A stretch of 64,000 bases of DNA. Origin: Typhlomys cinereus (Eukaryota > Chordata > Mammalia > Rodentia > Platacanthomyidae). The stretch lies in assembly GCA_023101885.1 (NCBI GenBank), contig JALPQD010000044.1, positions 2,536,514-2,600,513 of the forward strand. The letters run 5' to 3'. Positions 36,843-50,144 of this stretch are shown here, one piece after another. The notes below the pieces were generated by a model. That model was not told the DNA's origin. It ran no database searches and saw nothing but the letters and a program-made list of their open reading frames with translations. The first letter of the stretch is position 1; every line of letters starts with the position of its first letter. Made by a program: the position numbers and the translations under genes.

Positions 36843-37494
36843 GACCTTTGAATTCTCTTTACTCATCTGTGATATTAAGATCATATGTCACAAAAGTGAG
36901 TTTAAGAAATAAGATGTTGCTCAGAAAGATTTGCTGCACAGGCCATGTTAGATCATCAGAAGTGGGCTGCCCTGCTGGGCTAGGAGTTGGGGGGCTAGGT
37001 GTTCAGTAGGAAAGGCTGACATAGAAACTTGCCACCATTTTCCAGCAGTTACCACCTTCTGGGTTTTGCTTCTCCTACTTGATCCACCAGAAACCTTCCA
37101 AGATGCGGCATACTTGAAACCGATGCTTTTCAGAACAGAAATTCCATTCTTATCTGGGTGTGTAGTACACAGGGCTTTAGGGGAAGGGCCCTGGGAGGAC
37201 CTATTCATGTAACTTTAAGTTTCAATATATGTTCCGGCCTGATCCTCAGCCCACTTGTCACAAGAGCACAGCAGGGATCCTAATGTAAATACTGGTCTCA
37301 TTGTCTGGTCTTTGCATATCAGGCCTGCCCATTAGGATTCTGAGACACGATTAGTAATGTCTGCTTATTCCAGAACCTCTCCTGAACAGTTGGAGGGGTG
37401 CTTTCTGTCTCTCAAACATTAACTGAGCAAGTCCTCATTGCTGAACGACTGTGCTTTGGGGACTTACAGTTCCACCCATTAAGCCAGGAACAAT

Positions 37495-37830
37495 AGGATT
37501 TCTTTCTTTTTATGACTGAATAGCGTTCCATTGTGTCCATACATATTTCATACCAGTTCATGCATCAGTGGACACCTCAGTTGATTCCATACCTTGGCTG
37601 TTAGGATTGGTGTCTGCAATAAACATGAAACTATAGATCTCTTTCCCTTGTGTTCATAACCAACAGTGGGATAGCTAGACCGTGTGGTAGTTTTGCTTTG
37701 AGGAACCCTTGTACAGTTTTTAATATAATACAGCATACTAATGTATATTGCCACTGGCAATAGATAGTAGTTTGTCTTTCTCCACATTCTCACCAACATT
37801 GCTATTCCCAGACTGTCTTTCATATACTGG
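37495..37830 (-). mobile_element. Old L1 3' UTR fragment, antisense
   Basis: TTTTTATGACTGAATAGCG, TTCCATTGTGTCCATACAT, TTGGCTGTTAGGATTGG and CAATAAACATGAAAC follow the complement of the L1 3' UTR. Confidence 0.8.
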
Positions 37831-37849
37831 TCAACCTGAGACCCAGTTC

Positions 37850-39110
37850 CAGAATGGTCTCATGACCCTGTGGCAGGGAGAGTTTTAGAGACTTAGGCTA
37901 GCACTGAAAAGGCTGTTTGTAAGGGGCTGGGACACAATGTTTGTCCAGTAACGTGCTAAAAGCTTCAGGAGTTTACTGAAACTCTGTCATTTTTTAGGCA
38001 GCAGGTTATGTGACACGTGTTTCTTGATGTTTTCACTAGAGCAAGTCCTTGGGGTTGATGGTCAGAATCAGCTTTGGAGAATGAACAATACACATTTCAC
38101 TTAGCTAATTACATGTTTACAGATACCTCCCCCCAAAAAAAATCACACTGCAAACCCACAATGTGCCTGTGTTTGTCTGCAGCTCTGAGATCTATATATA
38201 TGCACATAGAAAAATAACTATATGTACATTTAAAGACATATATATTTTGATTTTTTTGAGACACGGTCTTGCTTTGATGTTAAGGCTCGTTTTGAATTCA
38301 TGGAAATCCTCCTGCGTCTTGTCTAGCTCTGGCTCATTACTCGTCTACCCCACTTTGAGAAGAGCCATGGAGCACCCCCCTCCCCAAACACACACCCCAC
38401 CAGTCTGTGGCTGCTATGTGCAGGGCCCTGCAGCAGACAAAGCTTCCTTCTGAGCCATACAGACCAACCAGCTGCCCTTTCTTCACTTCAGAGTTTCTGG
38501 TCCGTTCTCTGTTGTTAACTGTACAAGTCTGTGGGTTCTAGAAACTTCTGGCCATGCCAGTGCGCAGGCAGAGTGCCCTCTGCAGAGCTGCATCCAAAGG
38601 GGGAGACATGGTTTTATGGCTGTTGGTGTCAGCAACAGCTGGCTTGGTCGCCCCCTGGGAGCACCAGTGTCCCCTCACATTAGTAGCTCAGTCACTCAGA
38701 CATTTGACTGCCGGCCATTGTCGGAGCTTATTCCAGCTACCAGGGTTAAAAATGAGTGAGTTGCAGTACCTCTCCTCATCCCTGGGCAAGGGAGGAAGCT
38801 TATTTTTATATCCTGAGCTCTCAGCAGGTTGTATTACTTGGGGATAAGGAGCAAGCACTCTGGAACAAGAAAGCAGTACTGTGGGCTGGCTCAGGGGAAC
38901 GCCCAGTGCCTTTGCCTGGACCAGCCATCCTGTTGCTGAGGGCTCAGCTGTCCCTGGGTTGGACTTGCCTTCTTTTTAGATTTGCTGTTAACGTGTTGTG
39001 TTAACTTCTTAGGGTTTGCATAATCAAGTGCCATCCTCTGAGACGTAAAATAGCAGATATTCTTTCACAGTTTTGGAGGCTTAGAAATCCGATACCAATT
39101 TAAAAATCTA
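37850..39110. other. PGM1 intron 1, no gene recognised
   Basis: Mostly unique DNA. A weak B1-like antisense piece may lie at 38255-38330 (GAGACACGGTCTTGCTTTG). Confidence 0.4.
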
Positions 39111-39125
39111 CTACTGTTTCTTCTA

Positions 39126-39370
39126 ATTTTCTTCCTCCTTTTCCTCCTCCTCCTCTTCGTCCTCCTCCTCTTCTTCCTCCTCCTCTTCTTCCTCCTCCTC
39201 TTCTTCCTCCTCCTTTTCCTCCTCCTCTTTCTCCTCCTCCTCTTCCTCCTCCTCTTCTTCCTCCTCCTCTTCTTCCTCCTCCTCTTCCTCCTCCTCCTCT
39301 TCCTCTTTTACCTCCTCTTCCTTTTCTTTCCTTTCTTCTTTCCTTCTTTTTTCTTTTTTCTTTCCCCTTT
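39126..39370. repeat. (TCC/TTC)n polypyrimidine tract, about 245 bp
   Basis: Almost pure pyrimidine, built from TCCTCC and TTCTTCC units, with a near mirror-symmetric layout. The complement reads as a poly-glutamate open frame, which I reject as coding. Such tracts can adopt triplex (H-DNA) structure. Confidence 0.97.
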
Positions 39371-40364
39371 CTCCTTCACCCAGATCCTTATGTGTGCTAG
39401 GTAAGCACTCTTTCAATTGAGTGAGACCCCCAGCCTCATGCTTCTTATGAAGGTTCTGAAAAAAAAAACCAACCCTTCTCCCCCCCCCCTTAATTTCTGT
39501 CAATCTGTGGTACACCACCACTCTGATCTCTGCCTCTGTCCCCGCAGAACACTCTTGCCTGGGTGTCAGTGTGCCTGTGCTCAAGTTTCTAGCCACGGAT
39601 TGGATTTAGTGTCTGCTCCAGTCCAGTATGACGTCATGAATGTTCATGAACCAATGAGTTGAATCAGTGTTTACCACACAGACCAACCCATGGCTCTCCT
39701 GCTGTCCAGATTGGGCCTTACGGATTTTTTTGGTTATTTTGTTACTGGATGGCCAGGCGATGGTAAGAAGCACTTTACATATTTTAATTCATCTATTTGC
39801 AGAACTTCTTAAAGGAGTTTCACCCTTTCCTGCTTCACAAAACCCCATAGAAAAGGATGTCCTTTCTCGGTGACCACCTTATTTATCTTTACAGATGGCT
39901 ACCCTTCATTATGAAGAAAACAGAATAACATCACCTTGCCTCTTGTTGAAGAAGTCCAGGAGTCATGACCACACTTTCATGATTTGATGGAAGGCCTCCA
40001 AAAAACCTGGGGGATGGGTACAGCTCCTCTTAGAGGAGGGGAACCCCATAGATTTGTCCAAGGCAGCAGTTCTGGGAAGGGAGAACGCCTCCTTGTGAGG
40101 CTGCAGTAAATCTGACCTGTTTTTCTGCTTTCTACCACAAGAGGGAAACATATACCTATAAATGATGTGAAATCCAGCAGTTCAGCCTTCTTTTTTAAAT
40201 CGACTCTTGGTAAGTGCACAAGCATGAGTGCACAGCGTGAGAACTCTACGCATGCAGCCAGTGCAGTGATTAGGTCATGGAACTTCTCGTTTCCTTAGAC
40301 ATCATTTTCTTAGTGTCGGGAGGCTTTTGAACTTGGGTGCTTTTTTTCCTGATTTTTTTTTTTT

Positions 40365-40550
40365 ACTTATTAGAAAGAGAGAATATGAGAGAGAGAGAGA
40401 GAGAGAACCCATGTGCCACAGCACACACGTGTTCAGAGGACAGCTTTTGGATCTCGGTTCTCTCTTTCCATCATGTAGGTTCCAGAAATGGAACTCAGGT
40501 CATCAGGTCTGTGAACAGGTGTTTTAACCACTGAGCCATCTGCTGGCCCA
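40365..40550 (-). mobile_element. B3-like SINE with (GA)n, antisense
   Basis: GA run near 40386-40406, then GAGGACAGCTTTTGGATCTCGG, GGTTCCAGAAATGGAACTCAGG and ACCACTGAGCCATCTGCTGG. Confidence 0.75.
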
Positions 40551-40559
40551 ACGTGGGCC

Positions 40560-41500
40560 TGTTTTTACCAGTGTATTTTGATTCTTAGCTCCTGATCATA
40601 TCAGAATAGAAAATTCCTCTGTCAACTCCAAATGAATATTCTTAAGGTACCTAACTGAAAATTTTCTTAGAACACTCTAAAAAGAGAGTAAAAGATTCAT
40701 GGGGAAAATCTACGTGAACCCCACAAATGGCTCTTTTACTAAGTTAAATGAATATCTATCACTTTGGATAAAATTAAGAGTCTGTCTCACAGGTACATGA
40801 CCTAGAAAGGGAATTCCTAAGTCTGATACATCTTCATGTTGGAAAGAAAGTTCGAATTTAGTCAAATGGGTTAGGAATAGCGTTTATACTGCTCAGGAAT
40901 GCTGTCCACAGCTTTTCTCCCTTCCGAGCCTGCAGTGCCCCCTTTGAATTCCTACGAGAGCAATGTTTACTCAATTAGGGTTTTTGTTGTTGTTGTTTGC
41001 AATAAACTCAGTGAGATTCCACTGAGCTACCAAGAGGAGGCACTCTGAGGCGGGAGGTTGTTAGGAGTTGGGTGCTGTTAGGAGCTTTGGGGGCTGCTGG
41101 GAGATGGGGAGCATATTGGGAGCTGGAGATTGGGAGGCTCAAAGCGCAGGCAGCTCTCTTCTCCCCTCTGTGCGTCTTAGAACATCTGCTTCATGTTCTT
41201 CTCCCTCTGTAGACCCACTTGGCAGTGTAAGCCACTTGGTGGCTTTCTTTTTTTCCCATTTTGTATTATTTTATGTATAAGCTCAATTATCCAAACTCCT
41301 GTGTTTGAAATTGCACATCATATGTTTATGTTCTTTCAGAATTCTTTGTCTACAAGCAACACTTGAAAGTAGTCAAGTTGTTCTTATGCACTCTAGTAAA
41401 AATAATCACAGATAATGTGTGCAGACCCTTACTAACTCTGCTTTTAGGACTTCCTGTGTGGAGTCAGCCCTTGGAATTTGCATCCAGAACTTTGTTTTTT
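40560..41500. other. PGM1 intron 1, unique stretch
   Basis: No repeat or exon recognised; a short GTT run lies near 40985. Confidence 0.4.
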
Positions 41501-41507
41501 AAAAAAA

Positions 41508-41812
41508 CTTTATTTTTTTAATTTATTGTGTGTGTGTGAGAGAGAGAGAGAGAAAGAGTTAGAGAGAGACAGAAAGAGAGGGGTCACTGTGTGTCCCTGT
41601 GGAGGACCAAGGGCGACTTCAGAAATCATCCTGGATTGCTTCCACCTCCTTTTTACTTCGCTCTGGATTTCCCAGGCTCTGGCCACCAGGGCCGGAGGTG
41701 CAGGTCACCTCCATTTCTGCCTGGTGTTTTTATGCAGGACCTGGAATCAGAATTAAGGGCCTTTTCCTTGCAAGGCAGAGACTTAACCCCCGAGTCATCT
41801 TTCCAGCCTTGT
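41508..41812 (-). mobile_element. Older CA-tail SINE, antisense
   Basis: Same layout as 2020-2377: T-rich end, TG/GA tract, GTCACTGTGTGTCCCTGTGG, TTTGCCTGG-type body and CAAGGCAGAGACTTAACCCC head. Confidence 0.85.
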
Positions 41813-41829
41813 GTACAGAACATTAAAAA

Positions 41830-42455
41830 AAAATTTTTTTTTTGAAAAGAAGGTTCATGTAACCCAAGCACTCTACTAACCAAGATACATCCTTAGCCTT
41901 GGCTGCCAGAACTTTCAAGACAAATTTTCTATCTCTACCTTACAGAGACTTTAAATATAATAGTAGAACAGCTGTTTATATAACATTTATGTTGTGTTAG
42001 GTATTACAAATATTCTGATGATAACAATATAGGAAGACATGTATAGGTTACGTGAATACTACAATGTTATTAATACTGTAGGTCACTAGAGTGTTTCCTG
42101 TCAGGGCTTCTTCAGATTTTGGTTTTTGCAGGGGACCTGGAGCCAATTCCCAGGGGTTACAGAGAATGATGTGTTTCCTCTTTCAGTTATATGTATAATA
42201 AGAGAAGTGGGGGAATGACCAGCATCTACAGCTTTACATGTGAGGAAATGGAACCATGTAGAGGTTAAATAACTTTGTGTAATGTCACCCAGCTAAAAGT
42301 GTAGAGCTGAGGTTCAGCCCATTAGTCTGGCTGTACATCTGGCCCTGTAAGGGGGCAGCACATCTAATGTGCTCCAATTCTAGTATATTCTTTGTTCTCT
42401 CAAGGGTTCCGTTATTACTTATAATATTGGTAAAGTCCTCTTACTACTTTAAAGC
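41830..42455. other. PGM1 intron 1, nothing recognised
   Basis: Unique AT-rich DNA without a supported feature. Confidence 0.4.
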
Positions 42456-42476
42456 TAGACTTTGGTTATTTTAAAT

Positions 42477-42588
42477 TTCTTTTTTTTTAATTTTTTTAAC
42501 TTATTATTTATTCAATTGTGCATGTGTGCTAGAGAGTGCGTGCGCGCGTGCGTACATGTGCGTGCATGCATGTGTGTGCGTGTGTGCG

Positions 42589-42637
<49 letters not shown>

Positions 42638-42836
42638 CCATGGACGAATTCGGGAACCACCATGGACCACCTCCACCTCCTCCTTATCTGCCCTGGGATT
42701 CACAGGCTCCGCCCTACCAGGAAGTGCGGACCACCCCTGCTTCCACCTGACGTCTATACATGGGGTCTAGGATCCAAACTCAGGACCTTCCGCCTGCAAG
42801 GCAATGGCTTAACCTCTGAGCCACCTCTCCAGCTCC
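42477..42836 (-). mobile_element. Young CA-tail SINE, full length, antisense
   Basis: Long GT tract (42598-42632) and complete body. Target duplication of 19 bp (GACTTTGGTTATTTTAAAT at 42458-42476; one mismatch at 42837-42855). Confidence 0.95.
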
Positions 42837-43319
42837 GACTTTGGTAATTTTAAATAAGTTACTTGGGCATACATTGTCAACTGAAATCACAAGGCTAACA
42901 TTACCTAAGTTAATATTGCAAATTTCTTAAATAGGTTTGATACTAAATATGCCTTGATTTCCTTTAAAGTTGCTCCAGGACATATTAACATAGACTGGAC
43001 AGCCCAGTTCAAGAAGTCTGAGATCTAAAATCCAACATTGGTAACTTTTGAGCATCGGCATAATATCATGTGTGGGAAAATTCCACGTTAGACCTCACAT
43101 GCAAGTCATAGTCAAAACATAGGCACACCAAAAATATGGTATAAGACTATCTTAGGCTTTGTGCCTAGACTTGGGTTCTATCCCCAAGGTATCTCATTTT
43201 ATATATATACACATATTCCAGAAGCACATTTCTTCTTGTCCCTATACCCTAGTTTACCTGTCTTTCCAGTTTAAGGAAAGGTCACTAGATCTTTGAGTCC
43301 AGTTCTAGATTCCAAGGAC

Positions 43320-43415
43320 CTATTCCAGGACCTATTTTTACATGGGATCCAAGAATCAGAACTCAGATCCTTTTGCTTGCGAGGCAGAGACTTTATCTCG
43401 GAGACATCTCCTTAT
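43320..43415 (-). mobile_element. Older CA-tail SINE head fragment, antisense
   Basis: ACATGGGATCCAAGAATCAG...GCGAGGCAGAGACTTTATC matches the head and B-box side only. Confidence 0.6.
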
Positions 43416-44199
43416 CTCTCTTTACTAGCTGACAGAAACGTGCCTTAACATTCTGGGTGGTGATGATCCTCACCGCAGTCTTGTGAAGCGGGTGATAGGT
43501 ACCCGTACTTTAGAGATGACGAAGCTGAAGCCAGGAAGAGGGGGGGCATCATTTACTGACAACCTGCTCTATGCCAGCACTGGGTGTTTTCATTATTTTG
43601 CAGATTGCGTCCAGTTAACTTGCCTCTTCAAAAGTATACCTTGCAGCTTTTAGGGTGACAGATCTGAGCCCCCTGTCTTGTACCCTAGTCCTGAGCACTG
43701 TATACACTGCAATCCTGAACCTGGGCTGGTTTGGGCACTTTTCCAACACTACTCTTGACCCATACTCCAGACCCTCTGAGTGAGCACTCTGGGTGAAGCC
43801 AGCTTCTAAAAGCCCAATATGTGGCTGGCTTGATGATGCGCCAAGTCAAAGTTTATCAGTTCTGTCCCTTGGGCCCACTTCTGAGACATTTTCTCAAAAT
43901 GAGTAAAAAAGGTGGATCTATTTGTGCCCTTAATCTAGTCCTGATGTGGGGTTTAGGACATAGTAGTCAGCTGTCCAGTAAATGTTTGTTGATGGAAAGG
44001 AGGAGGGAGGAAAGGAAGGGAAAGAGGGAGGAATAGAGGGAGAGCAAGCTTCCAGCTTGCTGATGAGAAAGGGGACTGAGTCTTGCCTTGGCGAAGCTGT
44101 CTGGGAGCGAAGGGGTTCATAACTCTGCCATTGTGAAATTGATTGGGCCCAAGACCAGTCTGAAAGTCCCTTGTCTGAAGGGAGCAATCCTTAACCCCC

Positions 44200-44560
44200 C
44201 ATATGGTTTAAATGTAATTTGTGTCATTGTGAAGGAGTGCTGGCAACGCCGGCAAATTCATTAGGCCAAATTGGGTTCGCTCCGCTCGACAGCGGCGTTT
44301 CTGAAGATGAAGTTCAACCTTTGCTGGAGCGCTGAAAAAATGAGTTTCCTAATAGCTGCCCCACTTAGTCCGAGTGTCCTAGGAAGCTTAATGTTTTTAA
44401 TGCCTCTTCTTCTTCTTCTTCTTCTTCTTCTTTTAAAACCATACTTCACAGTCCATCTAACATCCCCGCTTCTGGTAATATTTTTATACGGAGCTGAGTT
44501 CTGTCCTGTCCGTGAAATTACGGCTCAGGTCCATTTTTAGATAGAAGCTTTTCTACAGTA
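44200..44560. other. Unique CpG-retaining block, candidate regulatory element
   Basis: Dense in CpG (GGCAACGCCGGCAAATTC, TTCGCTCCGCTCGACAGCGG) outside any CpG island or repeat, with a (TTC)9 run at 44405-44433 in its middle. Its position 2.4 kb upstream of exon 1B would suit an enhancer of the isoform 2 promoter. Function is inference. Confidence 0.35.
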
Positions 44561-45657
44561 AGGTTCTGCCATGTGTCCTTCTGGGTTCATCTTGCCTGTG
44601 GATAAACACCAGACTGGGCATGTGCAGTTGCTCAAAATGATCCTGTGTTTCATGTCAGCTTCAAGAGCTCCTCGACCAGTGAGGGACAGGAAAAGCAGCA
44701 GAGAACATGCCAGAGTGTGATGTGCCGGGTGGGCAGAGAAGCCTTCGTGGGCATCCTGAAGCACCCTCAGGCCCAGGGCCCTCTGGGATCTATCCTCTAA
44801 CTCCGAGATCTCATTAGCAAAGTTGCAGTGACGTGCTTGGTTGCTCTGTTTGTCCCATGAAGAGATTATTGGTATATTATTTCATTAATCTAGTTCTTAC
44901 TGCATATGCCAAGACACATATGTTGGCTTAATTTGGCAAGCTTGTAAGAAACCAGAGGGAACTTGGCACAGAGCTTTACAAATGTCCAAATTAAAAATGC
45001 ATTTGTAGTTAGCTGAAAAATAGTGGTTATGTAACCATGAATACTATCAACTTGCTTTTAAGATTAATTTCAAAGAGTTTCACTTCTAAAAACTAAGATC
45101 TCAGAACAAGCTATTAGTACTTAGGTTTGGCTGTTTGTTTCTCAACCTAACAGATGTGCCTTGTGAGTTGTTTCCCTGTCTTGAAGGGTTTCTCTCACAT
45201 GTGCTGACTTCTCTTGGGAAGCTCCCCAGTCAGGTGACTCCTCCAACCATGGGCCTGTTATCTCGCTGGTCTGCCAGTGCCCACCAAGCCTTAGAACACA
45301 GGCCTACTCTTGTTTCTAAGATGACAGCCGCCACCAGACCTTGTCTGTTCTCAGGTCTTACTCGACAAAGTTCATAGAAAAGTAACTGTTTCAAGGGGTG
45401 ATTCACTGTTCCTTTGGAAGTCCAACTCCCCAGCACACATCAGACCCCCAGACACATGGTGTGACCATTCTTTTTACCTTTTAGTATCTTTAATAACAAA
45501 ACTTGTACAACACAGCTTCTTCTAAACCAGATTTAAGAAAAAAATGCATGTAACATTATTAAGCAAATATCAGGTATCAAGGGAGACCGAAAAGCATATC
45601 TATTCAGGTAAAAATTATTAGGTTCTCCAAGTACAAAAGACAAGCTGCTTCACTGAA

Positions 45658-45707
45658 TTTTTTTTTTTTTTTTTTTTTTTTAGTATGTGTGTTGCCAAAG
45701 TGAGCAA
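45658..45707 (-). pseudogene. U6 snRNA 5'-end relic (about 30 nt) with poly(A) tail
   Basis: On the minus strand, 30 bp match U6 nucleotides 1-30 with five differences (mostly CpG-type transitions), ending at ACTAAAA. They run directly into about 20 more A residues (a poly-T run on the + strand from 45658). The rest of U6 is missing, so this is a 5' U6 fragment joined to poly(A). It lies in PGM1 intron 1. Confidence 0.6.
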
Positions 45708-45744
45708 TGAAAATGTTTTCTCGAAAATAAAGTCTACATAGTCC

Positions 45745-45885
45745 AGGTGTGGTGTCACATGCTTGTAATCTCAACACTTGGGAGGCAGAGGCAGGAAGAT
45801 TTTGAGTGGGAGGCCAATATGGGTTCCTTACAAGTTCAAGCCAGCATAGGCTATACAGTAAGACCCTGTCTCAAAGAAAAAAAAT
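45745..45885 (+). mobile_element. B1 SINE, near full length
   Basis: AGGTGTGGTGTCACATGCTTG, CACTTGGGAGGCAGAGGCAGG and AAGACCCTGTCTCAAAGAAA match B1 in order. Confidence 0.9.
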
Positions 45886-46599
45886 GAAGTTGAGAAAAAA
45901 GATTTTACTCTATCTTATATCCCCATTTTAATAAATAAAAATAACTCTGATCCAGTATTATAAACTTAGAAAAATGCATGTATTTTTCTAAGCCCTACCT
46001 CATCCCTCACTGTTATCAATTCTCAAGGAAATAAGGAATCCTTATAATCACTTTTCCATATATTTAAGGGAATGACCAAGCTGTTGGTATTTGAATAATA
46101 TTTTACTAAAATCTCCCTCCTCCTCCCACTCCCCAGGGCTGTGATATTCTCTGGGTCTTGCACATACTGGGCAAACACTTTACCACTGAGTTATCCTTCC
46201 AACCTATTCAGTTAAATTCGTGGTAGCCAGAGAACAGATGTTTCTGTGAGATGATAAGTTTCTGCTCCCACCTGGGTGTGGGAAGCACAAAATCCCATGG
46301 GTATCACAGTGACAGAGGAATGAGGAGACCAGAAGTAACTGAGATCCCTCTTTTCCATTTTAAGCTTGACCTTTAACTTGTTCAGTGACACAGAGCAACT
46401 TTAGCTGCAAACGACCCAGCGGCTCTGGTTCAAGGGGCGACAGGAGCAGTGGGAGCCACACCAGGTGTCTTGTCCTAACCTGCTTTTGCAGGCTGCAGTT
46501 GCCCGATCTTCTTCTGGGCTCCCAAGGGAGGAGACTGGCAGCCATCCGGTGTCAGAAACCCAATGTCTGCTGTAGGCAGTACTTAGGCACTCTCTGCCC

Positions 46600-47220
<621 letters not shown>

Positions 47221-47229
47221 TAAGTGTGG

Positions 47230-50140
47230 TGTTGTCTCTAGCTCCTCAGATAACCTCTTAGCTCTCCAGAAATGTACAAATGCTTGGAGCTATGTGTATG
47301 ATTGACACCTCAGTTCTAACACCCGCTCGCTTCATCGTGGCTCTGATGTAATGTTATGTGCGTACTCCGGGAGTACAGTATTCACACTGGGATCTGGGAG
47401 TTCAGTTTGGCTTGTAGTGTATGTTGTGCCGAGTTCCTATTGCTCGTGAAGTGTCTTTTGCTTTTTAGACATTGAGAGTGCCTTTGGCTTTTGTGTGGGT
47501 CTGCTAGGTTGGCTTCCAGAGTTACCCCAGCCGGTGTCAAGAGAGCTGTCGTAAGTGGGAGAAAGAAGTATTTGCTGTGCATTCAGTGGCTTTCTTGTTG
47601 AAGTTCAGCCAGTTGTCAGACAGGCAAATAAAAGCCAGAGCGAGTTTGTAGATCTTGGTCAGTCTGCAAAAATATTAGGAAGGGATCAGAACATGTCAGG
47701 CCTTCCAAAAGGACCTGAATACGAGGTCCTGCTGCTAACAACCTCAGGCACAAAGATGCTGTGTGCGTGAGTGGATTTGTGCTGCAGGGTAGAGATAACA
47801 AGACTGTAATGTAAGGAGGCTGTGCCCTGGCTCAGCATCATGAAAACACAGGCTGGATTAAGAAGGAATATTGCCCTAAGAAGAGCTAGTCTTGATAATC
47901 TACCAATGTGCACAGCTTATAGATGTGCAGGAGAGATAGGTATCAGGACACTGCTGGTTTTGCTCTGCAGATTTCTTGTGGGACCAAAAATATATCCATA
48001 ATGAGTGCTTTAGATAATACTTTGCAAGAGTTTAATACACACAGCCCTTTACTATCTATACATTTTAAAAGTTTGTTGTGGTTCTTTTTGGAAGTCTGGT
48101 TCTGAGAACATAGTATTTAGCAATGGAATCGATGTGTTAGACATTCATTTTCAGTCTATTTTAACCAAGAAGATAATTGCAAAAAAAAAAAAACCCAAAT
48201 AAATAAAATAATGTAAACACTAAAGTCAACTTACAAGTGTCTCAGTCCATTTTCTATAATATCAGGCTTCCTTTGATGCCTGGGTTCTGAATCCGAATGT
48301 CTCTCCTGTAAAAACTGCTGATAAGGCACTCAAATATGAAATTATTATGAAGCATACACATTTTTAAGATGTAATGTGACATGTCGTAAATTTCATCTCT
48401 GAGGAGAGCAGCTTGGGGAATAGTATTAAGATGCTTTAATCTTTCGAGAGGGACGAATGGGACATTATTTCTCCATATATCTGGGCTGCTGAGTGGATCT
48501 GGTACACGGTCCCCTCCACCGTGATGTATTTAGCTTCATTTCATTTCTGAGGAGCCGAAGGATGGGGACGAGGTAGTAGGAATATGTAATTCAGGCAAAC
48601 CCCATAGACTTCTTCTGATTTACTATCTGCAGGTTTGCTAAATAATACATTTCAGAGATAATAATTGATTAAATATGGTAACTGCCTATTTTTCGGGCTG
48701 TGGCAGCCCAGGCAATACTTTTAGGGCTTCTCAAGGACATTTCGTATTAAAAATAGCATTGCATTGGGAGCAGTCATGCTGACCTGATGAATTACTTAAA
48801 ACATTTAGGGGCCTGATAAAACACTTTAATCTGATAAAGTCTGTGAAATTCTAAAGGCCTTCCTTGGTTTCTTCTTTTTCTAACATATTCCACTTCGTGA
48901 CTGTTTTAACATCTCAGTTTAAGTACCTAAAGGAAGTTTGCCACAAATTTTGACAGAAGGCAACATTTCTCCCCATTGTCAGTGTAGTGGAGAACTTTTT
49001 ACCCAGTGAACTAAGTGGAAGCCATGTTGTCTTTCCCTCTCCTGTATACATCAGTCTGGTGTGTTTATAGGGTATAGAAAAAATATAATTGACCTTCATT
49101 AGAAGTCTCTCTCAGTTCTCATTCACATAAAGCCATCTACTTTTACAGGACTTTCTAATGCACAAAATATGCAATTGGTGGGCCCCATTTAGATTGCTGG
49201 GGTCTCACTCTGTTCCCCAGAGCTTTGAACTTGGAGAAAGTTCAGAGTGAAAAAGAAGGACTGTGACTATCAGGACAAAGGATGGGGCTTGCTTCTTAGG
49301 AAACCAGAGAGTCAACAAGCTGTATTTCCCTCAACCAGAGATGGTAGCATATCACATCACATTTATAATTTTAACCCCTCTCAGTGGCTTTTACGATGTC
49401 ATCATCGCCATCCAGCTCTAGAACTCAGTCATAATCCTGCGCAGGCACAGTACGCCCACTGGACAGTCTTCCTTCCACCTCCCCAACTTCTCCTCCCAGC
49501 ACCAGATAACGACATAGAGACTTTCTATCTGTATATACCTGGATGTTCTGGTTTATGTTGGAACATGGATCAGATTTACTTTTCAAGGTGGGCATGGTGA
49601 AACATTTCTGTGACCCAGCTAAGGTTAAGGCAGGAGGATTGTGGTTTGAGGCTAGCCTGATGTGTATAGCAAAATTCTATCTCAAAAATAAAAAAGGCTA
49701 TTGACCCTATATGTGTTTTTCTAATCATATCCACATGCATAAATAGGAATGCTATCTTTAAGTCTCGAAACAAATTAAAGAAACAATTTAATGATAGAAA
49801 AACATAATGTAATTCACTATCATAGCCATTTTAGCTGTACAATTTGATAGTATTAACTGCTTTCACATTGCTGGGCAACAGGTCTCTAGAACACTTCCAT
49901 TTTGCCAAACTGAAACCACATCAAAACAACTTTCCATATTTCTCCCTCCCCTAGGTCCCTGATGGCCCCCATTCTTTCTGCTTCTGTGGTTTTGTTGCTG
50001 TTCGATAACTTATGTGGTGGAACCTTGTGGCATCTGTCTTTTTGTGATGAGCTGATTTCCTTCAGCGGGATACCCTCATCATATGTTGCAGTGTTTGATA
50101 TGAGTCTCTTTAAAATCACTTTGTCTGTACTTCTTGACTT
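47230..50140. other. PGM1 intron 1 between exon 1B and exon 2, largely unique
   Basis: Repeat-poor stretch of 2.9 kb with only a B1 at 49585-49695. The segment 48200-48880 is AT-rich with GATAA-type and homeobox-type motifs (CTGATAAAACAC, TAATTGATTAAAT). No exon is supported. Confidence 0.4.
49585..49698 (+). mobile_element. B1 SINE
   Basis: AAGGTGGGCATGGTGAAAC, GCAGGAGGATTGTGGTTTGAG and ATTCTATCTCAAAAATAAAA fit B1. Confidence 0.75.
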
Positions 50141-50144
50141 CTTC

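Noticed and set aside
39123..39596. 157-codon open frame on the minus strand rich in glutamate
   Set aside because: It is the translation of the TCC/TTC tract; no domain, no conservation signal, no splice context.
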